A stretch of DNA of 64,000 nucleotides from Sphingobium sp. SCG-1 (lineage in GTDB: Bacteria > Pseudomonadota > Alphaproteobacteria > Sphingomonadales > Sphingomonadaceae). The stretch is from assembly GCF_002953135.1 (NCBI RefSeq), contig NZ_CP026372.1, positions 1,798,001 through 1,862,000 on the forward strand, read 5' to 3'. The position numbers and the translations under genes are program-made. This document shows positions 24,097 to 33,620 of the stretch, piece after piece. The number at the start of each line of letters is the position of its first letter. The first letter of the stretch is position 1. Below the pieces are notes generated by a model. The model searched no databases. It worked only from the letters and a program-made list of their open reading frames with translations, and was not told the DNA's origin.

Positions 24097-24704
24097 AAGT
24101 GACGGATTGCGTGCGGCCTCCTACTTAGCCGCGGTTCACGGGTCGTGATTGACGCCGCCGGACATCCGGTCTCCCCACTATCCTGGCGCGACCTTCGAAA
24201 CATGCCTTGGGACACTCCTCAAGCCAGTTGTCGATCTCTTCAAGATTCCGAACCGCACAGCGCGGCGAAAAGATTGAAAAATATTATGACGGGTGATTTC
24301 AAAATGCTTAGGCAGTGGAACAATCGAGTGGGAATGATTTAGGAGCCAGAGGAGTTCCTGCGCCGTAGTGATCACCAATATCCCGGCGCGGGCGTCGCGA
24401 CGAAGCGATTGCGACCCGAAGGGCACTTCGCCACAAGGCACGGTTCGCCAGCAAATTGCTGGCGATCGACGATAGACCTGTCGAACTGCGAACGGCCGAA
24501 GCTCGACCGCCACGCGCCGGGAACCTCGCCGGGATACCGCTGCAAGCCACCTCCCATACAGGGAATAGGTAAGGGGATAACAGCATGGATCGGGGCATCC
24601 GATCGCACCCCGCGAGGACAACTGAGCCGCAACAGCGCGGCAAGGGTTCGGCGCTCTGGCCTGTAGCATATTGTGCCAGACCGCTCATCAGGACGTCGCA
24701 ACTG
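24097..24704. other. 608 bp without a recognised gene
   Basis: All frames were read on both strands. Several open frames exist, but none has a recognisable domain, a ribosome site in the right place or consistent composition. No tRNA, repeat array or terminator-like stem was seen. It fits non-coding remains of the decay zone. Confidence 0.5.
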
Positions 24705-25865
24705 TCATGGCTGGGGTTCCCCGGTCCTGGTCGCCGACGTAAGTGGTACGGACAATACCCGGTCGTCGGCCGGACCAGGTGTGTCGCCGCGCCCGTCTGT
24801 ATTGTTGGTGACGAACCAAAGGGTTCCCTTTGGTCCTTTGATGACATCGCGGATACGCCCATAGATGTCTGTATAATACGCCGTCGTGACCGCTTGTCCG
24901 GCTGCGTCTATAGTCACCGACCAAAGCCGCTGACCGGTCAGCCCGGCGATGAAGAACGTGCCGTTGATATAAGCAAGACCGCTTGGCCCCATTTCAGATG
25001 TAGGCCATTGTACGACCGGGTCGGTGTATTCCGGTTTTCCGGCGCGGCCCTCGACGGCTGGCCAACCGTAATTCTTGCCGGGCTCGATCCGGTTCAGTTC
25101 GTCCCACCCCTTGTCGCCGAACTCCGTCTCCCACAACTGGCCCTTGGCATCCCACGCCAGACCCTGTGGATTGCGGTGGCCAATCGAGTACACAACCGAT
25201 CTCTCGATTGGGTTGTCCTCAGGGACTTTGCCTTCCGGGGTCATGCGCAGAATTTTGCCGGCAAGTGATCCTTGGTCCTGCGAGAGTGCGGGATTTCGCG
25301 TCTCGCCGGTGGTGACGTACAGCATCCCATCGGGTCCAAAGGCAATCCGGCCCCCATTATGTCCGCGTCCTACGGGTACGCCTGTGAACACAATCTCGGG
25401 ATTACCCAGCGCGCCGTTCGCATAGGGCATGCGGACGATCCGATTGTCCGACACGGTGCTATGAAAGGCATAAAGCCAGACAGTTCCGCCCGTTTCGAAC
25501 GCGGCGAGGCCGAGCACGCCACCGTCTATCGGTGTGTCCACGCTAGGGACCTTCCGAAGCTGTCTTGGCCTTTCACCGGGTCGGAAGGCCACGATAGTCA
25601 TTTTGTCGCGCTCGCTTACGAGGGCTTCGTCACCGATGAGCACGACTGACCAGGGGACATCCAACCCCTTGGCCACGCTCGTCGGTATGCCTGATGGCGA
25701 GACGCCGATCCCTCCAGCTTCTGTCGAGTTGGAGGTCGCCTCAGACGCGGAACAGGATGACAAGGCCAATGGAGACGTTGCGAGAAGCAGGAGTGCGAAG
25801 CCGCTGGCGCAAGGCGAAGAATTTCGCCTTCTAACGTCACCGCCTGGGACCGGCGTTTTCGGCAT
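24705..25865 (-). CDS. PQQ-dependent sugar dehydrogenase-like lipoprotein
   Basis: Glucose/sorbosone dehydrogenase (YliI/Asd)-family six-bladed propeller of about 386 residues. A signal peptide with a lipobox ending LSSC predicts a periplasmic, membrane-anchored lipoprotein. Family motifs: DVPWSVVLI, GGVLGLA, GHNGGRIAFGPDGMLYVTTG, GHRNPQGLAWD and ELNRIEPGKNYGWP. These enzymes oxidise aldose sugars with pyrroloquinoline quinone. No PQQ biosynthesis gene is in the window. The start at 25865 is chosen over 25949 because it gives a compact signal peptide. Confidence 0.85.
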   Translation of the reverse strand: MPKTPVPGGDVRRRNSSPCASGFALLLLATSPLALSSCSASEATSNSTEAGGIGVSPSGIPTSVAKGLDVPWSVVLIGDEALVSERDKMTIVAFRPGERPRQLRKVPSVDTPIDGGVLGLAAFETGGTVWLYAFHSTVSDNRIVRMPYANGALGNPEIVFTGVPVGRGHNGGRIAFGPDGMLYVTTGETRNPALSQDQGSLAGKILRMTPEGKVPEDNPIERSVVYSIGHRNPQGLAWDAKGQLWETEFGDKGWDELNRIEPGKNYGWPAVEGRAGKPEYTDPVVQWPTSEMGPSGLAYINGTFFIAGLTGQRLWSVTIDAAGQAVTTAYYTDIYGRIRDVIKGPKGTLWFVTNNTDGRGDTPGPADDRVLSVPLTSATRTGEPQP

Positions 25866-26088
25866 ACTGCGCCAATATATGACCAATGCACCAACTCCCG
25901 CCGAAGATGAAGATGTCGTGCAAGCAACGAGAACAATCAACTCTTGCACCCTGTGACTGCCATCGCGGTAGGTCGTCAGGCTGACGATTGGCTTACAATT
26001 GCGTCAGCTTCATCATTGTACTGGCATGTCGTGCCGCAAATCGGCGGCACGACGATTGCCTAACGCTTGTAATGAAAGAACGTCGCCT

Positions 26089-26853
26089 TCAATTGCCGCG
26101 TGCCCGCGCCGCCCGCTCGTTCAGTTCGACCAGAGCAGTATCAAACCGGCCTTCGGCTTCTGCAAAGCGCTGGAAGTGGACACGCTGGACCAGGATTTCG
26201 GGCGGGGTCGGTTGCTGCCGGAAGAGCGCCATCACTTCATCCGTAAACTCGTCGAGGGGAAGATAACCTGGGCGATTTTCCTGGCCGGGCGTCAGACCTG
26301 TCTGCACCGCAGGCGGAGCGAGTTCAATCACCTCTACCTTTCCCTTCAACGCCGCTCGCATTGCGACGGTGTAGGAATGGATCGCAGCCTTTGTGGCATT
26401 GTAGGTTGGCGTCGCGATCAACGGTACGAAGGCAAGTCCCGACGTGACGTTGACGATTGTGGCGTCGGGTTGGCTCATCAGATGATCGATCAGCGCATTG
26501 GTCAGCCTGATTGGCCCGAGAAGATTGGTCGTGATCGTCGCCTCCGCATCGGAAAGATCGCGCACATGATCCAGCGGCTCGGAGCGCATGATACCGGCGT
26601 TATTAATGAGAATGTTCAGCGCAGGATGCGCGGTCAGCACTTGATCCGCAAAGGCGGAGATACCGTCTGCGCTCTCTACGTCCAATTCAAGAACGTGCAT
26701 GTTCTCGCGGCCCGCTGCCGCCTTCTCTAATGTCTCTCGCCGCCGTCCGGCGACGACCACCGTGTTTCCTACATCGTGGAAGCGATGCGCCAAGGCTTCG
26801 CCGATGCCCGAGCCGCCGCCGGTTATGAGGATGGTATTGCCGCTCGCCTTCAT
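26089..26853 (-). CDS. SDR-family oxidoreductase (DltE-like)
   Basis: Short-chain dehydrogenase of 254 residues with GGGSGIG (12-18), an Arg-rich turn after the second strand (AGRRRE) favouring NADP, NNAG (84-87), Ser138, Tyr151 and Lys155 (YNATK). Similarity is to DltE/YciK-like SDRs. It is divergent from an HxlR-family regulator gene with a strong inverted repeat between them, a common arrangement in which the regulator controls the SDR. The substrate is unknown. Confidence 0.9.
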   Translation of the reverse strand: MKASGNTILITGGGSGIGEALAHRFHDVGNTVVVAGRRRETLEKAAAGRENMHVLELDVESADGISAFADQVLTAHPALNILINNAGIMRSEPLDHVRDLSDAEATITTNLLGPIRLTNALIDHLMSQPDATIVNVTSGLAFVPLIATPTYNATKAAIHSYTVAMRAALKGKVEVIELAPPAVQTGLTPGQENRPGYLPLDEFTDEVMALFRQQPTPPEILVQRVHFQRFAEAEGRFDTALVELNERAARARGN

Positions 26854-26870
26854 GATTACGCTCCTTCGAC

Positions 26871-26903
26871 TTGGAGCCGCTTATCTAATGCACTAAGCTC
26901 CAA
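26871..26903. promoter_or_regulatory. Inverted repeat, candidate HxlR operator
   Basis: TTGGAG (26871) and CTTA (26880) on the left are mirrored by TAAG (26894) and CTCCAA (26898) on the right, a 33-bp imperfect palindrome between the divergent SDR and regulator genes. HxlR-family dimers bind such repeats in the promoters of the adjacent gene. Confidence 0.55.
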
Positions 26904-26956
26904 CGGGAAGAAGGCACCTTAAAGTTCTATACTTACCACAAAGAGAGTGAGCTATT

Positions 26957-27388
26957 ATGCCCGGTATTCCTTTCAGCGACGACACTATCCGCCAGGCACG
27001 TCGGATCGCAGAAACCACGCCGCCGGATGATTACGACCCTAGAGTGGAGGCGTTGGTCAATGATCTGATCGGTCGGGTAGCGGACAAATGGACGATGATT
27101 ATTCTGGATGTGCTGCATGAACATGGGGAGCAACGCTTCACTGAACTTGCCCGGCATGTACAAGGCATTAGCCAGAAGATGCTGACTCAGACGCTACGGC
27201 AGATGGAGCGGGATGGGATGGTCACCCGAACGGTTCATGCCGTAGTGCCCCCGCGTGTCGACTACAATCTCACCGACCTCGGCTCCAGCCTGGGCAAAGC
27301 CTTTTGTGGTGTCTGGATCTGGGCGGAGGATAATATCGCACGTGTTGAGGAAGCTCGAGAAAGGTTTGCGGCTCGGACGGGTTCATAG
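26957..27388 (+). CDS. HxlR-family transcriptional regulator
   Basis: A 143-residue winged-helix regulator of the HxlR/YodB type. The DNA-binding core is VADKWTMIILDVLHEHGEQRFTEL, GISQKMLTQTLRQMERDGMV, then the wing residues VVPPRVDYNLTDLG. No conserved Cys is seen in the N-terminal part where redox-sensing members carry one, so a thiol switch is not obvious. It is divergent from the SDR gene and probably controls it and itself. Confidence 0.9.
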   Translation: MPGIPFSDDTIRQARRIAETTPPDDYDPRVEALVNDLIGRVADKWTMIILDVLHEHGEQRFTELARHVQGISQKMLTQTLRQMERDGMVTRTVHAVVPPRVDYNLTDLGSSLGKAFCGVWIWAEDNIARVEEARERFAARTGS

Positions 27389-27511
27389 ACCTTCGCAGCG
27401 CGGTGGCCATCACGGCGCGCAAGGGGGCGTGGTGTCCGAGCGGCGGTTTGCTACCTTGTGCTAAACCTGGGAGCGTCCCCTATGAACTAGTCCGGCTAGA
27501 GACCTCTTGTT

Positions 27512-29041
27512 TTACAGGCAGGCTTCGAGAAATGGCTGGTCGAACCCGAAGCCGCGTGCCTTTTCCAGCGTGTAGGGGCGAAGGCCCATGGCGCGATATT
27601 CGCCGATGATCTTGCCGTTCTCGTCCTCGGATATGTATTCAAACTTGAACAATTCCTGGGTGACGATCACGTCGCCTTCCATGCCGATGACTTCGGTGAC
27701 GTTGGTGACGCGGCGCGAACCGTCGCGTAGGCGCTTGACCTGAACGATCAGGTCCACCGAGTCCGCGATCTGCTTGGAGATCGCTTCCTTCGGGATCTTG
27801 ATGTCGCCCATCAGGATCATGTTTTCCATACGGCCCAGGCACTCGCGCGGCGAGTTGCTATGGAGCGTACACATGGAGCCGTCATGGCCGGTGTTCATCG
27901 CGGCGAGCAAGTCGAAGCACTCCGCGCCACGAATTTCGCCGAGGATGATCCGGTCAGGCCGCATACGCAGGGCGTTCTTTACGAGATCGCCGATCGTGAT
28001 AGCGCCTTGCCCTTCCAGGTTGGCGGGTCGCGTTTCCAGCGGGAGCCAGTGCGGCTGTTGCAGGCGGAGTTCGGCGGCGTCTTCGATCGTCAGCACGCGC
28101 TCGCCCGGATCGATCATCTTGGAGAGGGCATTGAGCATCGTCGTTTTGCCCGAGCCAGTGCCGCCCGAAATCACGATGTTGAAGCGGCACGCGCCCGCGA
28201 TCTTCAGCGCGGTACACATCTTCTGGTTCATCGCGCCCCATGTCGCGAGGTTGTCCAGCGTGATCGGCTTGGCGGAGAACTTACGAATGGAGATTGCTGT
28301 GCCTTTCAGGCTCAGGGGCGGCACGATCACGTTGACGCGCGAGCCATCGGGTAGGCGGGCGTCGGCCAGCGGCGTGGTTTGATCGACGCGGCGACCGACC
28401 TTGTTCACGATCCGCTGCGCGATCTGGAACAGATGCTCTTCGTCGCGGAACTGGATCGGGGCAATGGTAAGCTTGCCCTTCTTTTCGATGTAGGTCTGGA
28501 GCGGGCCGTTGACCATGATGTCGGTGATGTCGGGGTCGTTCAGCAACTCCTCCAAGGGACCAAGGCCAAGTAGTTCGTCGACCAGCACCTTTTCTAGCGC
28601 GAACTGTTCGCGACGGTTCAGCGTTAGTTTCAGTTCCGCCAGCACTTCCATTATGATCGGCCGGAACTCCTCCGCCAACTCATCCTTGCTGAGCGTCGCC
28701 GCGGCTTCCGGATCGACGCGCTCCAGCAGGCGGGGGAGGACCTGTTCCTTTATCTTGTGGACAGACGCTTCGAACCCTTGCGCTTGCTCCTGCGGCGCAT
28801 GTTCGAGGTTGGCGCGGTCGGACAGGCGCGACATCGCTTCGGCATTCTTGCGGTCTTGTGGCGAAGCTGCCGAAAGCGGATCACTGGTATCTAACGCGGC
28901 GGGCGTGATAGGCGGAAACTGCTCGCCGCCACGAACTTCAGAGTCGCGCGGCGCGGCGCCCACGCCCTGTTGCATCGGGCGAGCTACGCCAAAGGCAGGC
29001 TTGCCGCCACCGGGTCCACTCTTCCGTCCAAATGCGCTCAT
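27512..29041 (-). CDS. cpaF: CpaF-family secretion ATPase
   Basis: Hexameric type II/IV secretion ATPase of 509 residues, the motor for Flp/Tad pilus assembly. Walker A is SGGTGSGKTTMLNAL, with the Asp box at LTIEDAAELRLQQPHW and the family segment ILGEIRGAECFDLLAAMNTGHDG. The first 80 residues are Gly/Pro-rich linker. The ATG at 29041 (MSAFGRKSG) is preferred to 29191, which adds a non-conserved tail. No other tad/cpa genes occur nearby, so it is separated from its partners or is an orphan. Confidence 0.92.
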   Translation of the reverse strand: MSAFGRKSGPGGGKPAFGVARPMQQGVGAAPRDSEVRGGEQFPPITPAALDTSDPLSAASPQDRKNAEAMSRLSDRANLEHAPQEQAQGFEASVHKIKEQVLPRLLERVDPEAAATLSKDELAEEFRPIIMEVLAELKLTLNRREQFALEKVLVDELLGLGPLEELLNDPDITDIMVNGPLQTYIEKKGKLTIAPIQFRDEEHLFQIAQRIVNKVGRRVDQTTPLADARLPDGSRVNVIVPPLSLKGTAISIRKFSAKPITLDNLATWGAMNQKMCTALKIAGACRFNIVISGGTGSGKTTMLNALSKMIDPGERVLTIEDAAELRLQQPHWLPLETRPANLEGQGAITIGDLVKNALRMRPDRIILGEIRGAECFDLLAAMNTGHDGSMCTLHSNSPRECLGRMENMILMGDIKIPKEAISKQIADSVDLIVQVKRLRDGSRRVTNVTEVIGMEGDVIVTQELFKFEYISEDENGKIIGEYRAMGLRPYTLEKARGFGFDQPFLEACL

Positions 29042-29230
29042 GATGTTCCCACAACGAATGATCGATCGCGTTCTGTTACCGCCACCATAACAAAGGGTGG
29101 CCGATAAAGGTGAATAGGCCGGAAACTTTGACAAAAGGCTAATGGGTACGAGATTGAAATCGGGCCGTGACCTCAAGGAACTATTAACCAAGAGCAGTTA
29201 ATTCCTTGATGAATTATACAGGGAAACACG

Positions 29231-30505
29231 ATGTCCTTCGAAACACCTTGGTCACGTGCCGCCATTCAGGATTGGGCCCTAACTTTTGACGTTAGCATCG
29301 TCATGCCTTGCCTCAATGAGATTGAGAGTCTCCCGCATTGCATTGCCAATGCGCACGAGGCTTTGGCGACGCTTCTCATATGTCACGGGCTGACGGGCGA
29401 AATCGTGATCGCTGACAACGGCTCAACCGACGGAAGCCAAGCATGTGCGGCCGACCTTGGCGCGAGAGTCGTGGCGGTTCAGAATAAAGGATATGGCGCG
29501 GCGTTGATCGGAGGGTGCAATGCCGCTTTCGGCCGCTTTTTGCTCATGGGTGATGCCGACGGAAGTTATGATTTCAACGAGGGTGTGGCTATGGTGGAGG
29601 CACTGAACGGCGGTGCCGACCTGTGCATGGGGTCTCGCTTTCATGGTGGCATTGCTCCTGGTGCGATGCCCTGGAAAAATCGATACATCGGCAATCCTGC
29701 GCTGACAGCCATACTTAATCTTTTTTTTCGCTCGGGCATTGACGATGCGCATTGTGGGCTTCGTGCAATCACCCGCAGTGCGTTTCTTTCCTTGGGGCTG
29801 AAGGGAAGCGGAATGGAATTTGCCAGTGAAATGGTGATCAAGGCTAGCCTGAAGTCTTTAAAGATCATGCAAGTTCCAGCCACTCTTTCCCGAGACCTTC
29901 GTAACCGTCAGCCGCATTTGCGCCCTTGGCGCGACGGGTGGCGGCACCTGCGCTATTTGTTGATGCTTAGCCCCAATTGGATGTTCGGTCTTCCCGCGAT
30001 CTTGGCAATGAGTTTGGCCACGATCATTTTAGGTGTGGCGCTTTGCATGTTCGTTGGTGTGATTCCCGGACCAGCGCGGTTTGGCACGAGTTGGACGATC
30101 GTGGCAGGGTTCTTGTTCACGACCGGTCACTTGGCAGCAATCATGGCAGTTGCTACTCATCTGCATGGCGTCCGAGAGGGGTATCGACGTCCCCAGAATG
30201 TTTTAAAGCGTTATCGCCACTTCCTCACCCTGGAATCGATGCTTGTACTGGGCTTGACCAAAATAACTTTTGCTTCCGGCGGATTGTTGGCAATCGGCTA
30301 TTATTGGTCGCAGAGTAGTTTTGCAGCTTTACCCACAATCCTGCCGCTAGTTCTAACCGCAGTATTAGGTGCGACGGGGCTGCAGTGGATATTCGGAGGA
30401 TTTTTGCTTTCCATTATATCAGGACATGACGCTCGCATCGCTGACGCAATTGCGTTTTCTTCCGAAAAAGAATTCGGAGAAAAGGTGATGGATAAAGCGG
30501 CGTGA
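29231..30505 (+). CDS. Membrane-anchored family 2 glycosyltransferase (dolichol-phosphate mannosyltransferase-like)
   Basis: A 424-residue GT2 enzyme. The GT-A domain has VSIVMPCLNEIESL, IVIADNGSTDGS, GYGAALIGG and the metal motif MGDADGSYDF. About four membrane helices follow from residue 250. This architecture transfers a sugar from a nucleotide donor to undecaprenyl phosphate, and the next gene, a GtrA-like flippase candidate, overlaps it by 4 bp. The pair is the classical first half of a GtrA-GtrB-Gtr glucosylation system that decorates O-antigen or another surface polymer. Confidence 0.88.
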   Translation: MSFETPWSRAAIQDWALTFDVSIVMPCLNEIESLPHCIANAHEALATLLICHGLTGEIVIADNGSTDGSQACAADLGARVVAVQNKGYGAALIGGCNAAFGRFLLMGDADGSYDFNEGVAMVEALNGGADLCMGSRFHGGIAPGAMPWKNRYIGNPALTAILNLFFRSGIDDAHCGLRAITRSAFLSLGLKGSGMEFASEMVIKASLKSLKIMQVPATLSRDLRNRQPHLRPWRDGWRHLRYLLMLSPNWMFGLPAILAMSLATIILGVALCMFVGVIPGPARFGTSWTIVAGFLFTTGHLAAIMAVATHLHGVREGYRRPQNVLKRYRHFLTLESMLVLGLTKITFASGGLLAIGYYWSQSSFAALPTILPLVLTAVLGATGLQWIFGGFLLSIISGHDARIADAIAFSSEKEFGEKVMDKAA

Positions 30506-30879
30506 TCGCCTCGATACGAAAAAGGGGGCCAAAATATATAGCCGTAGGTATTTTTTTCGCGATAATAAGCAACTTTTTTCTAATTGGTCTTGATGCGCTG
30601 GGCTTTGCCTATTGGTTGGCCATTACGAGCTGCGCAGCATTTTGTATTCCTGTAGCGTACCTTGCGCAAAGCTCCTTCACATTTGAGGCCCCCTTGAGTT
30701 GGGGAGGATTTGTCTATTATAGTGCTGCACAGCTATTCAATATACCTTTGTCTTTGATGGTTATTTATGTTTTGCACGATAGACTTAACATGGCGATGTT
30801 CTTGGCAGCCCCCATTTCGACGGGTCTGTCATTTTTGTCGAATTATGCAGCGGGTCATTTGATCTTGCGACAAGAATAG
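30502..30879 (+). CDS. GtrA-like membrane protein
   Basis: A 125-residue protein with four predicted membrane helices (IAVGIFFAIISNFFLIGLD, YWLAITSCAAFCIPVAYL, GGFVYYSAAQLFNIPLSLMV, ISTGLSFLSNYAAGHLIL), as in the GtrA family proposed to flip lipid-linked sugars. The GTG start overlaps the preceding glycosyltransferase stop (GTGA), showing translational coupling. Together they probably supply a periplasmic sugar donor. Confidence 0.8.
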   Translation: MIASIRKRGPKYIAVGIFFAIISNFFLIGLDALGFAYWLAITSCAAFCIPVAYLAQSSFTFEAPLSWGGFVYYSAAQLFNIPLSLMVIYVLHDRLNMAMFLAAPISTGLSFLSNYAAGHLILRQE

Positions 30880-30880
30880 A

Positions 30881-31843
30881 TTGGTCGACGGCGGGATGGC
30901 TTTAGCTACCACTTCACCTTGGCTGACAGTAGTGATGCCGGTGCACGCAGGCGAAGGCTTTTTGGCAGCCACACTGGATTCGCTAGTCGCACAATTTGAT
31001 GACGGCATAGAGATCATTCTGATCGACAGTAGTCCGGATGAGGTTTGTCTCGAAATCGGACGGCGCTATGCTCACAAATTGCATATTCAGCTAATTCGGC
31101 GGCCTGACATTAAGCCTTGGACCGAAAAGACCAATGTTGGTGTTTCGCAAGCGCGAAGCGATCACATCGTGATGCTACATCAGGACGACCTCTGGTTGCC
31201 CGGGCGCGTAAAGAGCATGCGCCAATGGATCTCTGCTGCGCCTGGCGCGGCTGTGCAATTTGCTCCCACGGCAATTATCGCGGAGGACGGGCGAAGAGTT
31301 GGTGCTTGGAGATGTCCATTGGAGGCAGGGCCAATCGATACTGGCACCATTTGCAGCAGACTTATCGTACAGAACTTTGTCAGTGTTCCCGCTCCGTTAT
31401 TCCGCCGGGACGCTTTTATCGGCGTAGGAGGAATGGACAACAGTCTGTGGTACACTGCAGACTGGGATTTATGGTTGAAATTGGCACAGCATGGTCCCGT
31501 TATCTATAATCCGGAGGTCACTGCTGCGTTCCGAGTTCATGGCAAGTCGCTCACCATGTCCGGGAGTCGAAATCTAGCTGACTTTGTCGATCAGATGGAA
31601 ATAGTCGTGAAGCGCTATGCTTCGAAATCCTGCTATGAAACTAGTCCTGCTACGCACGCGATGGCAGACGCATCCATTGCAATAAACGCCGTGCTAGCAA
31701 GCGCAGCTGCGGGGAAGGCAGAAGGCGTATTCTCTGCTATACGCTCTTTTCTTTCTCTGCGCCCAGTCAGCATGCTGCGGTATTTGCATTATTCGCGGCT
31801 GCTAGAGCGCGTGTTGTCTCGGGTCCGGGCCGGCCTCCTCTAA
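30881..31843 (+). CDS. Family 2 glycosyltransferase
   Basis: A 320-residue GT2 enzyme, cytoplasmic or peripheral. Visible are LTVVMPVHAGEGFLAATLDSL, EIILIDSSPD, the DxD-like MLHQDDLWLPGR and the late acceptor-site segment YTADWDLWLKL with VHGKSLTMSG. It begins directly after the GtrA-like gene; the start is TTG at 30881 or ATG at 30896, neither with a strong ribosome site. The sugar and acceptor are unknown. Confidence 0.85.
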   Translation: MVDGGMALATTSPWLTVVMPVHAGEGFLAATLDSLVAQFDDGIEIILIDSSPDEVCLEIGRRYAHKLHIQLIRRPDIKPWTEKTNVGVSQARSDHIVMLHQDDLWLPGRVKSMRQWISAAPGAAVQFAPTAIIAEDGRRVGAWRCPLEAGPIDTGTICSRLIVQNFVSVPAPLFRRDAFIGVGGMDNSLWYTADWDLWLKLAQHGPVIYNPEVTAAFRVHGKSLTMSGSRNLADFVDQMEIVVKRYASKSCYETSPATHAMADASIAINAVLASAAAGKAEGVFSAIRSFLSLRPVSMLRYLHYSRLLERVLSRVRAGLL

Positions 31844-31870
31844 AGACACGCCTTTTCCTGCGAAGTATAT

Positions 31871-33559
31871 TCAGTCTGGACAAGTGAACGGCGCAGGATG
31901 AATTGTGTCTGCAATGCCGAAAGTTGATCGGACCGGAGCAAGCGATTTGCTATCCATAATCATGGTGCGACTGCTACGACAAAGCACTTTCAACTGATTG
32001 TCAGTCAGGTCTTCAAGGCGTAATCGCAGAGGCCGGTTCGATAAATCAGGTCTATTTAAAACGAGATCTTGGGCAAAAGGGGCGGCAGCGGTTTGGATAA
32101 TCGCTACGCGTGCATCGGATTGGTTAATAATTTGGTCTAGTTTGGCATAAGGAGCAACCATGCTTTGAGCCATATAGGCGTGCATCGGCAGAACCACGCC
32201 AAGGCTAATTGCGGTTCCTAGAACGAAAGCACGTTCCAAGTTTTTACCTTTTTGCATTGCCATGTGCCAACCGTAGGCCCCCAACAGGCAAAGGTTGCCA
32301 ATGACCCCGTGCAGGTAGCGGTAACCCCATCCATGCCCTTGGTACGGTAGTAATATCAGCATTGCCATTGTCGTGAACAGCACAGAGAGTGCCAACGCAC
32401 GAAAAATTCCGTTTTCCTGCCATACCGTGCGGAATCCCAGAACCAGTAGGGGGAAAAGAAATACGTGCTGCCATGCTAAAAAACGTAGAAGATTAAGGCT
32501 CATGAGCCAGATCGCGCCAGTATCCCATTCCTTAAGGAGCATAGCGATCCTGGCCATGTAACTGATTGGAGTGCCACTTTGGTGTATTGGTGCTGAGATG
32601 CCGAAACTGCTAATCCAGACCGGCCAAGCCAACCAGAACATGCATATCAGCCCGTACCATAGAACGTAGAAAAGCAGCATTCGCCACTTCCGTTCGTGAA
32701 ATAGAAGTAACATGAACGGAAGGACAAATAACGGATGAAAAAGGGGTTGGTGGAGTCCGGTAGCGACGAAGCCAACGGCTACTGCTGCCAAATGCGACGA
32801 CCGATCATTCCGTAAAAATAGCGCTAGCCAAATTAGATTTAAAGCCAGATGCGCCGACATGGCATAAGAAGTCATGCCCATTATCAGAACCTCGGACGAA
32901 GTGGCATAGAGTATTAGGGCTGTCGCCTGGGTAGATTTCGAATGGGGCCACAGACGAAGCGTGATGTGCCAAAGGGCGATTGCGCCAAAACCCACAAGTA
33001 ACGGACTGGTCAGCGCGGGATCTGCCACAGTGTGAACGGCTGCCCGCAATATGGCGTTGGCAGGAAGATATGTCGAAATCCAGCCCTCGTGATTACCTAT
33101 CGGCAAAATGAACGTCTGGTTTAAAGCTTCCGCATAATCCAACATTGTAGCGGGTAATGGCCAGAATAGTTTTCCACGGCTGAAAGTCCACGCGTCGAAA
33201 TTAGCCATTTGCTCATCCCGGCTGAGATCATAGCCTTGTAGAACAGCGTAATGTCCCATCCAGCACACAGTGACGAGAACGACAAAAAGTATCGTTATTG
33301 TTGCGGCCGGCCATCTACTTAGTGGGGAGGAGGACGAGCACGGCATGGACCAATTAACTGGTCGCCACAGCACTAGGCTAGCCAAAATAACACAAAATAC
33401 GGGCACGTCTTGCCGTACAAAGAAAAAGTAGCTGAGCGATCCCGGCTCTGGAGAATGACCCGTGAGGTGAGCAGCCGTGATGAAAATCGAAAGTGCAAAA
33501 AATGCGAAAATTGGTGCGATCAGAACTTTGGAGGTTTCTCGCTCAAACCTCAACGGCAT
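31871..33559 (-). CDS. Polytopic GT-C-type glycosyltransferase candidate
   Basis: A 562-residue protein with about 11-12 membrane helices and a first periplasmic loop containing LSRDEQMANFDAWTFSRG. Such an acidic loop is typical of GT-C enzymes (ArnT/PMT-like) that use lipid-phosphate sugars. A short soluble domain lies at the C-terminus. It converges on the GT2-GtrA-GT2 genes and may be the transferase that uses their lipid-linked sugar, completing a Gtr-like set. No close family was recognised, so this is a structural inference. Confidence 0.6.
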   Translation of the reverse strand: MPLRFERETSKVLIAPIFAFFALSIFITAAHLTGHSPEPGSLSYFFFVRQDVPVFCVILASLVLWRPVNWSMPCSSSSPLSRWPAATITILFVVLVTVCWMGHYAVLQGYDLSRDEQMANFDAWTFSRGKLFWPLPATMLDYAEALNQTFILPIGNHEGWISTYLPANAILRAAVHTVADPALTSPLLVGFGAIALWHITLRLWPHSKSTQATALILYATSSEVLIMGMTSYAMSAHLALNLIWLALFLRNDRSSHLAAVAVGFVATGLHQPLFHPLFVLPFMLLLFHERKWRMLLFYVLWYGLICMFWLAWPVWISSFGISAPIHQSGTPISYMARIAMLLKEWDTGAIWLMSLNLLRFLAWQHVFLFPLLVLGFRTVWQENGIFRALALSVLFTTMAMLILLPYQGHGWGYRYLHGVIGNLCLLGAYGWHMAMQKGKNLERAFVLGTAISLGVVLPMHAYMAQSMVAPYAKLDQIINQSDARVAIIQTAAAPFAQDLVLNRPDLSNRPLRLRLEDLTDNQLKVLCRSSRTMIMDSKSLAPVRSTFGIADTIHPAPFTCPD

Positions 33560-33620
33560 GCTCCGCAGGGCCCTGAATTAGCATTCAAAATAGCCCTTTT
33601 ACAGAAGATAGCTGATTGTA

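Noticed and set aside
27429..27500. tRNA-Ser-like stretch (GTGTCCGAGCGGC)
   Set aside because: Resembles a D-arm only; no matching acceptor stem, T-arm or CCA end could be drawn.
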